Below, one piece after another: positions 15,981 through 25,700 of a DNA stretch of 64,000 bases. A program made the position numbers and the translations under genes. The stretch covers positions 248,001 through 312,000 of the forward strand of contig AP017309.1 of NCBI GenBank assembly GCA_001548435.1. The letters are read 5' to 3'. The stretch comes from Leptolyngbya sp. NIES-3755. GTDB lineage: Bacteria > Cyanobacteriota > Cyanobacteriia > Leptolyngbyales > Leptolyngbyaceae. The notes under the pieces are model-generated. The model ran no database searches. It was not told the origin of the DNA and saw only the letters and a list, made by a program, of their open reading frames with translations. Position 1 is the stretch's first letter. Every line of letters begins with the position of its first letter.

Positions 15981-16799
15981 TTAGGCTCTTGCAATTCGAT
16001 GCAGCCAGATGAAATCCTCACCTTCTGGAGAACATTTCGACTGAATCAACTCGTTTGAATAGTGCAAGTTTTCTCCGCTTAGATCGTTGCGATACCCCCA
16101 CTCTGTCCATTCTCCATACGGATCATTCACCCAGAATCCGCTTTCGTCATAGCCCCGAATCACAATGATGTGACCGAAACTCGTGAAATAGCCGTGAACG
16201 ATGCAAGGTTTCCCTTCAGCGATCGCTTTGCGAATGTCGTACAAGCTGCCGCGACTGGTGTAATCAACTTTCAGCCCGTAAGCTTCGCCCAGTTTGACTA
16301 AATCCAGTGGCTCATGGCGCGATAGATTGTGATCCTCCATGTACTGATAGAGTTCATCTTCAAGCTGTGCAAAACCATCGCTCTGTCCTTTTCGCTGCCA
16401 GTACACCATTGCCATCGCGTAGCAAGTTACATTGCAGGCTCCCATCGGGTTCAGCTCATTGTCAAGCTGGCTTTTATACGGCACATTCAACTGTTTTTGA
16501 GGCAGCAACTTCGCTTTTGCAGGTGCAGATTTGGGAGATTCAACTTGAATCGGAACAATTGCTCCCTGATTATCAATTAGCTGGACGTGTTCAGCAAACA
16601 CATACCATTCGCTCGAAGCAGGATTACCGATCGCTTGTCCCAAAATTGCAATCTTCAAATGTTTCGGATCAACAGGTTTCCAAGAATGCAGTTCAAAGGT
16701 TTGACCTGCGGGAACAGTGACCTTCTCGGAATCGGGCAACTGCCCAGAATTAGCCGTCGATTGCTTGAAAGTAGTATTCTGTAGAACTTTGAGTTTCAT
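15981..16799 (-). CDS. C39-like cysteine peptidase with N-terminal SH3-like domain
   Basis: A 272-residue protein. Residues 1-75 (starting MKLKVLQNTTFKQSTANSGQ) form a small beta domain that is also present in the next gene and in the amidase at 27813. A Pro-rich linker leads to a papain-like C39 domain with catalytic Cys122 (MGACNVTC), His in TSFGHIIVIRGYD and the third residue in VNDPYGEW. No membrane helix or clear signal peptide. The start at 16799 aligns with the paralogue, and the longer frame is unsupported. Target unknown; wall peptides are likely because the domain is shared with an amidase. Confidence 0.75.
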   Translation of the reverse strand: MKLKVLQNTTFKQSTANSGQLPDSEKVTVPAGQTFELHSWKPVDPKHLKIAILGQAIGNPASSEWYVFAEHVQLIDNQGAIVPIQVESPKSAPAKAKLLPQKQLNVPYKSQLDNELNPMGACNVTCYAMAMVYWQRKGQSDGFAQLEDELYQYMEDHNLSRHEPLDLVKLGEAYGLKVDYTSRGSLYDIRKAIAEGKPCIVHGYFTSFGHIIVIRGYDESGFWVNDPYGEWTEWGYRNDLSGENLHYSNELIQSKCSPEGEDFIWLHRIARA

Positions 16800-16813
16800 T
16801 GTTTTAGCTCGAT

Positions 16814-17635
16814 TTACGCTTTTGAAATTCGGTGTAACCAGAGGTAGTTCGCTCCCTCCGGAGAGCATTTGGATTGAATGAGTTGATTCGAGTAGTGCAA
16901 ATTCTCGCCAGAAAAGTCATTGCGATAACCGGATTCAAACCATTCCCCGAACGGGTCATTGACAAAAAATCCTTTTTGGTCGTAACCTCGAATCACAATA
17001 ATATGCCCGAAACTGGTGAGATAGCCGTGAACGATGCAAGGTTTTCCTTGTGCGATCGCCCGTCGAATATCCATCAAGGTTCCCCGCAGCGTCAGATCTA
17101 CGTCGAGTCCGTACTCGCGCCCCATTTCCGCTAAATCTCCCGGATCATGACGAGAAAGATTACGGCTTTCTAAATAGCGGTACAGTTCATCCTCAAATTG
17201 CACCGCATTCGTTCGTTTTTGGATTTGAAAGTACCGCATCGCCATCGCATAACAAGTCACATTACAAGCACCCATCGGGTTGAGTGCATTGTTAAGCTGA
17301 GTGTGATAAGGCACATTCAGTAGCTTTGTTTTCGGCAGTCCAAGCCCTAAATCTGGAACTTTAGGAAGCTGATTGGCTCGTTGAGGCGTAACAATCGTGC
17401 CGCGTGGATTTACAAGCTGGACGTGCGGCGTGTAGACTGTCCAAGTATTCTGAGGCGGATTGCCTAAAAACTCGTCCAGCATGGCAATGCGGAGATGGTC
17501 TTTCTCGATCGCTTTCCACGAATGAATTTCAAACTCAGTTCCGGCTGCAACAGCAACTTTCGATTGGGCTGGAAGCTGAGCCGAATTCGCGGTCGATTGC
17601 TTAAAGAAGGTGTTCTGTAGAACTTTGAGTTTCAT
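16814..17635 (-). CDS. C39-like cysteine peptidase, tandem paralogue
   Basis: A 273-residue tandem copy of the next gene, 14 bases upstream of it, with the same order: SH3-like N-terminal domain, linker, and C39-type domain with Cys (MGACNVTC), His (TSFGHIIVIRGYD) and Asp (VNDPFGEW). The two proteins are similar along their whole length, so they arose by local duplication, and the linkers differ most. The start was set by alignment of MKLKVLQNT in both copies. No ribosome site is convincing for either gene. Confidence 0.75.
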   Translation of the reverse strand: MKLKVLQNTFFKQSTANSAQLPAQSKVAVAAGTEFEIHSWKAIEKDHLRIAMLDEFLGNPPQNTWTVYTPHVQLVNPRGTIVTPQRANQLPKVPDLGLGLPKTKLLNVPYHTQLNNALNPMGACNVTCYAMAMRYFQIQKRTNAVQFEDELYRYLESRNLSRHDPGDLAEMGREYGLDVDLTLRGTLMDIRRAIAQGKPCIVHGYLTSFGHIIVIRGYDQKGFFVNDPFGEWFESGYRNDFSGENLHYSNQLIQSKCSPEGANYLWLHRISKA

Positions 17636-17758
17636 GGTTCGATGCTTGACTGCCTGAATAGATACCAACTGACTGATCCAGATTTCCCAAACATGGCTAC
17701 ACTTTCTCAATCGCAGTTTTTTCTGCTAAAAGCTAGATAGTCAGCAAATCCTTGAAAA

Positions 17759-17775
17759 TTTCATCCTGTTTTCAT
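17759..17775 (+). promoter_or_regulatory. TTTCAT-N5-TTTCAT box and promoter
   Basis: Hexamers at 17759 and 17770, then 16 bases, then TTAATCT as a possible -10. It drives the CDF exporter gene, whose start is about 50 bases downstream. Confidence 0.75.
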
Positions 17776-17847
17776 TTCTGTTTGCTACTTCTTAATCTGT
17801 AGTAAGCTTTGAGCAAAGCTTTAATCTGCCCTTGCGAGAGAACTTTT

Positions 17848-18750
17848 ATGTCACATGACCATTCTCCCGGTGTCACGAACTACAATCGCGCCTTCATAGT
17901 CAGCGTTGCCTTAAACACTACTTTTGTCATTATCGAAGCGGTCTATGGAATCCTTGCCAACTCATTAGCGCTGCTTGCGGATGCAGGACACAATCTCAGT
18001 GATGTTTTAGGGTTACTTCTCGCTTGGGGAGCAAGTCTTTTAGCACAGCGGCAACCCAATACCCGTTATACATTTGGGTTGCGTCGATCGTCGATCTTGG
18101 CGGCATTAGCAAATGCAGTCTTCTTATTTATTGTGTCGGGCGGAATCGGTTGGGAAGCAATTCAGCGCTTTCGTGATCCGACTCCAGTTGCGGGAGGAAC
18201 AGTCATTATTGTGGCAGCGATTGGGATCGTGATTAATACCGTGAGTGCCTTGATGTTTCTGTCAGGACGAGAGCGCGATTTGAATATTCGAGGCGCATTC
18301 TTGCATTTAGTAGCGGATGCGGCAGTGTCGTTAGGGGTTGTATTGGCGGGAATTGCGATCGTATTTACCGGAAAGCAGTGGTTTGATCCAGCCACTAGCT
18401 TAATTGTTACGATCGTCATTGTAATTGGCACTTGGCAATTATTTCGCGATGCTCTGAGCTTGATCACCGATGCAGTTCCCGCAGGAATTGAACCTTTAGC
18501 AGTACGAACTTACCTTGCAGAGCGTCCAGGTGTCACCGGAGTACACGATCTCCATATCTGGGCAATCAGTACAACAGAAACAGCATTAATGGCTCATTTA
18601 GTCATGCCGGATGGTCATCCGGGCGATGCCTTCTTAGCTGGGGTTTATCATGATCTGCATGAAAATTTCAGCATCGAACACGCGACGATTCAAATAGAAC
18701 TGGGAGATTCAGGGCAGCTTTGTGCGCTTGCACCGGAGAATGTAGTTTAG
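17848..18750 (+). CDS. czcD: CDF-family Zn/Co/Cd exporter (CzcD-like)
   Basis: A 300-residue cation diffusion facilitator with six helices and a full cytoplasmic domain. TM2 carries LLADAGHNLSDVLG and TM5 HLVADAAVSLG, giving the D/H/D zinc site. The C-terminal domain ends in IEHATIQIELGD. The N-terminus MSHDHSP adds His residues. The ATG at 17848 has a GAGAG site, and the frame is open 13 codons further. It exchanges metal for protons at the inner membrane. Its promoter bears the TTTCAT box. Confidence 0.9.
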   Translation: MSHDHSPGVTNYNRAFIVSVALNTTFVIIEAVYGILANSLALLADAGHNLSDVLGLLLAWGASLLAQRQPNTRYTFGLRRSSILAALANAVFLFIVSGGIGWEAIQRFRDPTPVAGGTVIIVAAIGIVINTVSALMFLSGRERDLNIRGAFLHLVADAAVSLGVVLAGIAIVFTGKQWFDPATSLIVTIVIVIGTWQLFRDALSLITDAVPAGIEPLAVRTYLAERPGVTGVHDLHIWAISTTETALMAHLVMPDGHPGDAFLAGVYHDLHENFSIEHATIQIELGDSGQLCALAPENVV

Positions 18751-18802
18751 TCGAAATTAGAATGTCGATCGCGTCATTTCAATCATTCAAACAACTCGAA
18801 TT

Positions 18803-18819
18803 TTTCACTACCGCTTCAT
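18803..18819 (+). promoter_or_regulatory. Degenerate TTTCAT box
   Basis: TTTCAC at 18803 and CTTCAT at 18814 keep the 11-bp spacing, and GATATTGG follows at the -10 distance. No gene starts within 300 bases downstream. Confidence 0.45.
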
Positions 18820-19029
18820 CGCTGCCTGATATTGGATCGAAGGTCGTTAATAACCAGAGTAGCTGTGTTTTTCTACAAGGTTTGGGCAAGTTACAACAGA
18901 TATCTGGGCTGAGATTATTGAATTACAAGCGATGAACCTTGTATGTGCCTAGCTTTATCTTAGTTACTATCTTTATTGTTCAAACACTTCACTACATTAT
19001 TCTCGATTGATTTGAAAATCACTCTATTT

Positions 19030-19046
19030 TTTCATTGTTATTTCAT
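19030..19046 (+). promoter_or_regulatory. TTTCAT-N5-TTTCAT box and promoter
   Basis: Hexamers at 19030 and 19041, with TATTGAAGAT about 15 bases later as a possible -10. It precedes the secreted DUF2808-like gene. Confidence 0.72.
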
Positions 19047-19166
19047 TCTCATCAGTCATTATTGAAGATATAGAACATGACATCAACGAATGTTCTAATC
19101 TGCTTGCGATATGAATCAAACAAGTGATTTATGTTGTAAACGCTTTTACAATTTAGGAGAATCTCC

Positions 19167-19640
19167 ATGAAACGGTTCCTTTTGGCTGCAACCGCAACGA
19201 TTGTCATGTTTGCTTTTGGTGCTGCTGCTCAAGCGTCTAGCAATGCAAAAGTGCCCCATCTTGCAGGTAGCTCTGCCAGTCTCAACAACGCTAAATTTCA
19301 ACCTGGAAACTATTCGCTGAAAGTTCATGTGATGGGACAAGAAGTTTCAGCCCTGATGGTTGAATCTCAAGATGCAGTTCGCCTCAGTCAAAATATCACC
19401 GTGTTTGATCAGTCCAACAAACCTGTTGCTGCGACAGTTTCGATGAATGGACAAACGGCAACGATCGCATTCGCTCAACCTGTAAAGCCGGACACAATTC
19501 TCAGAGTTGACTTGAGAAACGTACAGAATCCTCGTGCGATGCCCACTGTTTTATTCTCGGTCAGCAGTCAGATTGTTGGACTCAATTCAGAGATTGCCTT
19601 GGGCACGATTCAGGCGAGAACGTACTACGGTCGCTTCTAA
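19167..19640 (+). CDS. Secreted protein, DUF2808-like
   Basis: A 157-residue protein with a clear Sec signal peptide (cleavage near AQASS, residues 22-26). The mature part is all-beta in character, and its segment ILRVDLRNVQNPRAMPTVLF resembles the DUF2808 family of cyanobacterial exported proteins. There are no Cys and few His, so it is not an obvious metal binder. It has a good ribosome site (AGGAGA). Its own TTTCAT promoter places it in the same regulon as the exporters. It probably acts in the periplasm or outer layers; function unknown. Confidence 0.65.
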   Translation: MKRFLLAATATIVMFAFGAAAQASSNAKVPHLAGSSASLNNAKFQPGNYSLKVHVMGQEVSALMVESQDAVRLSQNITVFDQSNKPVAATVSMNGQTATIAFAQPVKPDTILRVDLRNVQNPRAMPTVLFSVSSQIVGLNSEIALGTIQARTYYGRF

Positions 19641-19652
19641 AATATTCGCAAG

Positions 19653-19669
19653 TTTCACAGCGTTTTCAT
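19653..19669 (+). promoter_or_regulatory. TTTCAT-type box and promoter of a short transcript
   Basis: TTTCAC at 19653 and TTTCAT at 19664, with TGATGTATTAAG at the -10 distance. The RNA would run into a strong intrinsic terminator at 19740-19780. Confidence 0.7.
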
Positions 19670-19694
19670 CGTGAGCAGGCAAAATGATGTATTA

Positions 19695-19780
19695 AGACCA
19701 AAACTTTGAATGAATGAGTTTTGTCTTTACACCAATTTTCATCTGAGGTTTCCAATAAAAGAAACTTCAGATGTTTTTTT
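19695..19780 (+). ncRNA. Putative small RNA of about 85-90 bases
   Basis: A promoter-like element (box at 19653, -10 near 19684) and a canonical terminator bracket about 90 bases with no convincing gene. A 66-codon frame starting at 19710 runs through the terminator stem and is probably spurious. The RNA would be induced with the regulon. Ends are predicted. Confidence 0.5.
19740..19780 (+). terminator. Intrinsic terminator
   Basis: Arms CATCTGAGGTTTC (19740-19752) and GAAACTTCAGATG (19761-19773) pair over 13 bases with one G-T, the loop is 8 bases, and seven T residues follow (19774-19780). This is the best terminator in the window. Confidence 0.88.
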
Positions 19781-19820
19781 GGATGTTTTAGACTGCACAA
19801 GTGCTAGATTTTCTGCAACT

Positions 19821-19837
19821 TTTCATCCTGTTTTCAT
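19821..19837 (+). promoter_or_regulatory. TTTCAT-N5-TTTCAT box and promoter of sigma gene
   Basis: Hexamers at 19821 and 19832, with a CTATTGACC region about 15 bases on. It lies 40 bases after the small-RNA terminator and about 50 before the sigma factor start. Confidence 0.75.
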
Positions 19838-19884
19838 CTTTATTTGTCAAACTATTGACCGAGATAACCCGTGTGAGGGGGTTT

Positions 19885-20859
19885 ATGGATACGGCTCGAA
19901 ATACTTCTGATTTGGTGCATCTCTATTTACAAGATATTGGACGCTTTCCACTGCTGAATATGGCTCAAGAATTGCACTACAGTCAACAAGTGCAACTGCT
20001 TGTTCAACTTCAGCAGATTAAAGCATCCTTGGTTGCTCAATTACGGCGAGAACCGTCGATCGCAGAATGGGCAATTGCAGCAAAGCGATCTGAAACAGAA
20101 TTAACCGCAGCGATCGCGGTTGGAAGTCAGGCAAAACGGAAACTGCTTGAGGCAAACTTGCGATTTGTCGTGTCGATCGCAAAACGCTATCAAAAGCGCA
20201 ACGTTGATTTACTAGATCTGATTCAAGAAGGATCACTTGGGCTGGAACGAGGTATTGAGAAGTTTGATCCAACGAAGGGATACCGACTCTCAACTTATTC
20301 GTATTGGTGGATTCGGCAGTCCATCACTCGCTATTTAGCACTTTACTCGCGTACACTGCGTCTCCCTACTCATGTAACCGAGAAGCTCAGTAAAATCAAA
20401 AAGGCTCAGCGAACCCTGTCGCAGCAACTGGGGCGAACTGCCACCGTTTCGGAAATTGCCCAGGAAATTGGCTTATCACCGGAACAGATTCGAGAATATT
20501 TGACGGTTGCAAAATATCCTCGCTCTCTCAATCAACCGATTTCTGAGGCTCAAGAGACGGTGCTACAAGATCTGTTGGAATCGGAGTGCGCTTCACCAGA
20601 AGAGAATTTAACTCGATCGATGCTGCAACGAGAGATTAAATCTGCGCTAGATTGCTTATCTGCACGGAAGCAGAAAATTCTCACCCTTCGATTTGGGCTG
20701 ACGGATGGAGAAGCTCGATCGCTATCTCAAATCGGCGTTCAGCTACATCTCAGCAAAGAGCGGGTTCGGCAATTGGAGCGGGAAGCTTTAGGCGATTTAC
20801 GGCAGCGAGTACAAAATGATCTGCAAGCGGCACAGCTACAACTTTACCTTACGTCTTGA
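19885..20859 (+). CDS. Group-2 RNA polymerase sigma factor (RpoD/SigA-like)
   Basis: A 324-residue sigma-70. Region 1.2 (SDLVHLYLQDIGRFPLL), region 2 (LRFVVSIAKRYQKR, DLIQEGSLGLERGIEKFDPT, YSYWWIRQSITR), region 3, and region 4 (LTLRFGL, then LSKERVRQLEREAL) are all present, and region 1.1 is absent. It resembles cyanobacterial SigB/C/D-type alternative factors that still read consensus promoters. The ATG at 19885 has a GAGGGGG site. It is expressed from a TTTCAT promoter, so the island makes its own sigma factor, perhaps to amplify the metal response. Confidence 0.9.
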   Translation: MDTARNTSDLVHLYLQDIGRFPLLNMAQELHYSQQVQLLVQLQQIKASLVAQLRREPSIAEWAIAAKRSETELTAAIAVGSQAKRKLLEANLRFVVSIAKRYQKRNVDLLDLIQEGSLGLERGIEKFDPTKGYRLSTYSYWWIRQSITRYLALYSRTLRLPTHVTEKLSKIKKAQRTLSQQLGRTATVSEIAQEIGLSPEQIREYLTVAKYPRSLNQPISEAQETVLQDLLESECASPEENLTRSMLQREIKSALDCLSARKQKILTLRFGLTDGEARSLSQIGVQLHLSKERVRQLEREALGDLRQRVQNDLQAAQLQLYLTS

Positions 20860-20938
20860 ATGTCAAGCGTATTTTTGCAGAGCAGGATTTAGAACTTTGC
20901 AACGAATTTCGTATATATCGACATCAAACTTCAATTTT

Positions 20939-20955
20939 TTTCATCCTACTTTCAT
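20939..20955 (+). promoter_or_regulatory. TTTCAT-N5-TTTCAT box and promoter of first RND operon
   Basis: Hexamers at 20939 and 20950, followed at the usual distance by AATTAGTTAAG. The adaptor gene starts about 65 bases downstream. Confidence 0.78.
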
Positions 20956-21022
20956 CGCACTGTGAAAAATTAGTTAAGTGAGGCTGCTTTTCCCCTTGAC
21001 CCTACTTGAGAGAGGATTCTCT

Positions 21023-22684
21023 ATGAAATCGATTCACCGTTCTAAATCCGTGTTGTCAAGCCTTCTCTTTAGCTTGCTTTTGGCGACGACTCCCACGATG
21101 GTTCTAGCAGGTCCAGGACATGATCATGGGGCAGGCAGTTTCAAAGAAGACGCATCTCAAACGGGCGGAGCCGTGAAAGTTGATGGCGAAACGGCGCAGC
21201 GAATGGGGTTGAAAGTTGAAGCAGTCACTCGGCAACGATTACCGTTCGGTGTGCAAACGACAGGACAAATTGAAACATTGCCGAACAAGCGGGTTCAGGT
21301 GACGAATCCGACCGGGGGAACCGTGATTCGGATGTTTGCTCAACCGGGAGACAAAGTACAAGCAGGACAAGCGATCGCACTGATCTCTAGTCCTGATTTA
21401 GCAACCTTGCGAACCGAAGCCCAAGACCGCAGAACTTCAGCCGTTGGCAGTGTGCAGCAAGCGGAAGCAGATTTGAGACTGGCACAAAAGAATCTCGATC
21501 GACAACGCACGATCGCGGAAAAAGAAATTCAGCAGGCGAAATCCTCGTTAGACTTTGCGCGAGAAAGCTACACTAAAGACCAAGACCTCGCGAGACAGGG
21601 CGCACTAGCTCAACGAAATGCGCGGGAATCTCAGACCAGATTCACCCAAGCACAGGCAGAATATTCAAGAGCCGAGAGCCGTTTAGCCGTTTCGGAAGCG
21701 CAGGCACAGTTAGAACGCGCTCAGGCAGCATTGGAAACCGCGCGATCGCAGGTTGAATTGAGTGGTCAAACTTACGAGACTCGCTTACGTCAACTGGGTG
21801 CAAATGCGAATCCCGATGGCACGATTACGGTAACGGCTCCGATTTCAGGAACAGTTGCCAGTCGCGAGACTACCCCCGGAGAATCGGCTCAAGATGCCGG
21901 AAAAGTCTTGATGACGATCGTGGATAGCCAAGCAGTGATGGCGAGCGCCAATGTCTACGAGAAGGACTTAGAGAAAATCTCCGAAGGTCAGCAAGTGCGG
22001 GTCACAGTGGCAAGCCTGCCGAACAAATCATTTACCGGACGGATCAAAACGATTGGTTCGACGGTTGAGGGTGAAACCCGTGTAGTTCCAGTGCGAGCAG
22101 AACTCGATAACTCTAGTGGAATGCTAAAGCCTGGAATGTTTGCTCAAATCGAAGTACTAACAGACAAAACTCCGGTTGCCGTGTTAGCTGTCCCCCGTTC
22201 AGCGATCGTCGAAGTAAACAAGAAGAATACAGTTTATGTTCAAAATGGCAATGACTTCAAAGCGGTGGATGTCGAGCTAGGACGAACTTCTGGCGAGTGG
22301 GTCGAAATCACCAAAGGACTATTTGATGGCGATAGGGTTGTGACCCAACGAGCGAATCAGCTTCAGGCACAATCGCTGCGGGGTGGCGGCGAAGCAGAAG
22401 GCGGACATAGCGAAGAGAAAGCCCCTGAAACAACCAATTCTGCACTTCCGATTCCAGGATGGGCAATGGCGGCAGGCGGCGGAGTCATGATGCTTGGAAC
22501 CTTTTTGGGTGGAATGTATGTCTCAAGACGACGAATGCAATCTACGATCGCTCAGATGCAATTCGCCAATACTCATGGTTGGGAGCATCCGCAAGTCATT
22601 GATGGAGAAGGCGGATCGCCTGTGATTCCATTTAGAAAGACCGCTCACGACTCCGACGACAAGAACCAGCGCGAAGAAGCTTAA
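21023..22684 (+). CDS. RND efflux periplasmic adaptor (CusB/CzcB family), first copy
   Basis: A 553-residue membrane-fusion protein with signal peptide (about 1-30), a short His motif after cleavage (GPGHDHGAG), a barrel-sandwich (lipoyl) domain split by a long alpha-hairpin coiled coil (about 120-250), beta-barrel and membrane-proximal domains, and an unusual extra C-terminal membrane helix (PIPGWAMAAGGGVMMLGTF) with a cytoplasmic tail. The ATG at 21023 has a GAGAGAGGA site. It pairs with the pump gene 36 bases on. No outer-membrane TolC-type gene is in the window. Confidence 0.88.
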   Translation: MKSIHRSKSVLSSLLFSLLLATTPTMVLAGPGHDHGAGSFKEDASQTGGAVKVDGETAQRMGLKVEAVTRQRLPFGVQTTGQIETLPNKRVQVTNPTGGTVIRMFAQPGDKVQAGQAIALISSPDLATLRTEAQDRRTSAVGSVQQAEADLRLAQKNLDRQRTIAEKEIQQAKSSLDFARESYTKDQDLARQGALAQRNARESQTRFTQAQAEYSRAESRLAVSEAQAQLERAQAALETARSQVELSGQTYETRLRQLGANANPDGTITVTAPISGTVASRETTPGESAQDAGKVLMTIVDSQAVMASANVYEKDLEKISEGQQVRVTVASLPNKSFTGRIKTIGSTVEGETRVVPVRAELDNSSGMLKPGMFAQIEVLTDKTPVAVLAVPRSAIVEVNKKNTVYVQNGNDFKAVDVELGRTSGEWVEITKGLFDGDRVVTQRANQLQAQSLRGGGEAEGGHSEEKAPETTNSALPIPGWAMAAGGGVMMLGTFLGGMYVSRRRMQSTIAQMQFANTHGWEHPQVIDGEGGSPVIPFRKTAHDSDDKNQREEA

Positions 22685-22720
22685 TCCTCCCGTCCCTAAC
22701 CTTTCAAAGATAATCCTGTT

Positions 22721-25700
22721 ATGTTAAACGCCATTGTCAAATGGGCGATCGCACAGCGTTGGCTGGTTGTGATTGGTGCGATCGTCGTTGTGTTTTGGAT
22801 CGGGCGTGCTGTTACCCAGATGCCGCTCGATGTGCTGCCGTCATTCGCTCCGCCGCAAATTGAAATTCAAACCGAAGCACCGGGACTTGCGCCGGAAGAA
22901 GTCGAATCGCTGATTAGTTTACCGCTCGAAAGTTCGATCAATGGAACTCCGGGAGTCACAACAGTACGATCGTCGTCTGCGGCTGGAATCTCCGTAGTTC
23001 GCGTCGTTTTTAGTTGGGGAACTGACATTTATAAGGCGCGGCAGTTAGTAACGGAGCGATTGCAGCTTGCTCAAAGTAAGCTACCGGAGGGAGCCGCAGC
23101 CCCGCAAATTTCGCCGCCAACTTCACCGATCGGAACTGTGGTGAAATATGCTTTTACGACTGACGGGCAGACTTCGATGATGGAGTTACGACGCGCAATC
23201 GATTGGCAGGTAACGAATCGATTGATGTCAGTTCCGGGTGTGAGTCAGGTTCTTGCATTTGGTGGAGATGAGCGACAGTTTCAAGTGTTGGTTGACCCGC
23301 AAAAGCTCAAAGCATTCAATGTATCGCTGAATCAAATTTCTGAAGCTGTTAGAAGCTCGAATAGTAATGCTTCTGGTGGGTACTTGATTACCTCTGATCA
23401 AGAAACGTTAGTTCGAGGGATTGGACGGATTGAGAACTTAGACGATTTGAAGCAATCTGTGATTACTTCTCGTCAAGGCACTCCAGTTCGATTAATGGAT
23501 GTTGCAGAGGTACAGATTGGATCAGGAATTAAGCGGGGTGATGGCAGTCTCAATGGTCAGCCTGCGATTATTCTGATGGTGAATAAGCAACCGATGGCAG
23601 ATACTCCCAGTGTTGCCCGTGGAGTTGAAGCTGCAATTAAAGATTTAGAACCTGGGTTGCCGAAAGGAACTAAAGTCACGCGCACGTTTCGGCAGGAAGA
23701 ATACATTCAAACTTCTGTCGATAATGTGCGATCGGCATTAGTCGAAGGCGGAATTATTGTGGCAATCATTCTAATTCCCTTTTTGATGAATTGGCGCATT
23801 CTTGCTGTCTGTATTTCTGCTTTAACTTTGTCGTTATTGCTAGGATTGTTAGCCCTGAGTCTACTGGGTCAGAGCTTGAATACGATGACATTAGGAGGAT
23901 TGGCAGTTGCGATCGGGTCTGCGGTGGATGACGCGATCGTGTATGCCGAAAATGCGTTCCGTTGCCTGCGCGAAAATCGTCAGTCTTCAAATCCTCGCCC
24001 CGCTCTAGAAGTTGTTTATCAAGGTTGTGCAGATTTAACGGATTCTGTGTTTGGAGCTACCTTAATTACGGTGGTTGTCTTTGCTCCGATCTTTGCGCTC
24101 ACAGGTGTTGAGGGCAGCATTTTCTCACCGATGGGAATTGGCTATCTAGTGACAGTTCTCGCTTCAAGTCTGACGGCGGTAACAATCACACCTGCGCTCT
24201 GTGCCTTGTTATTACCGAGTGGTCGTTTACCTAATAATGAAACCTGGACAGCGCGATTTTTCAAACGGTTGTATGAGCCGCTATTAGTTTTCTCGATGCG
24301 TCGATCGACATTAATTATTGCAACTGCGTTGGGAGTAACGGCTGCTTCATTCGCAATCATTCCCGGATTGGGTCGAATCTTCTTACCCGAATTCCAAGAG
24401 CAAACGCTCGTCAATACATTGATGCTCTATCCAGGCTCTTCACTCGATGCTACCAATAAAGCTGGTTTTGTGGTTGAAGAATCACTGAAGAACGATCCGC
24501 GCTATAGCTATGTACAGTTGCGTTCTGGTCGCGCTCTGGGGGATGGAGATGCAGCAGGGGTAAACCTAGCTCACTTGGATATTGGATTGAGCGAAGAGGG
24601 GATGAAAAATCGTGCTGCCAGTATGGAAAAAATGCGCGAAGATTTTAGTAAAATTCCCGGTGCAGCTCCGAACATTGGCGGCTTCATTTCTCACCGAATG
24701 GATGAAGTACTGTCTGGAGTAAGAAGCGCGATTGCGGTTAAAATCTTCGGTGCAGATCTCGACCAGCTTCGCACGATCGGACAGCAGATCGAAGCCCAGA
24801 TGAAGTCGATCGATGGCATTCTCGATCTACAGCTTGAACCTCAAGTTCCAATTTCACAAGTTCAAATCAAGTTTGATCGCGCGGCTGCTAGTCGATATGG
24901 TTTGTCGGTTGGGGCATTGTCTGAAACGATCGAGACGGCTCTAAATGGGCGCGTTGTCTCGCAGGTTTTGGAGAACCAGCAGACCTTTGATTTAGTAGTT
25001 TGGTTGAAGCCAGAGGCTCGAAATAGTTTAGAAACGATCGAGAATCTGTTAGTTGATACGGCAAACGGTCAGAAAATTCCATTAGCGCAAGTTGCTCGCG
25101 TTGTGAAGGGAACTGGACCGAATACGATCAACCGCGAGAATGTTTCTCGATTGATCATCGTGTCCGCCAATGTCAAAGGGCGAGACTTACGATCAGTGGT
25201 CAACGACATTCAGGCAAAAGTGAAGCAGAATGTACAATTGCCTGCGGGGTACTTTGTGCAGTACGGTGGACAGTTTGAAGCGGAAGAACGTGCAAGCCAA
25301 AACATTCTGCTCTTTAGCGCGATCGCATTCGTGGTAATCACGGTTCTGATGTATTTCTCAGTTAAATCAATTCCTTCCACGCTGATGATCATGGTTAATT
25401 TACCGATCGGCTTGGTGGGCGGTGTCATTGCGGTCGCGTTGTCTGGGGGAATTTTATCGATCGCGTCTCTCGTCGGATTCGTGACGCTGTTTGGGGTTGC
25501 GACTCGGAATGGGCTGTTGCTTGTTGATAACTACAACGCCAAATTCGCGGAAGGAATGCCGTTCAAGGATGTGATTATCAAAGGCTCTCAGGAACGGTTG
25601 AACGCGATTCTAATGACTGCGTTTACTTCAGCGCTAGGACTATTTCCGCTAATTTCGGAAGGTGGACCTGGTAAGGAAATTTTGCAGCCTTTATCGATCG

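Larger units (their letters stand above)
18751..19166 (+). other. Intergenic region with two TTTCAT boxes
   Basis: No gene is visible in this 416-base stretch. It holds a degenerate box at 18803 and a good one at 19030. The first box points into about 200 bases without a coding frame, so an unrecognised small RNA is possible there. Confidence 0.5.
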
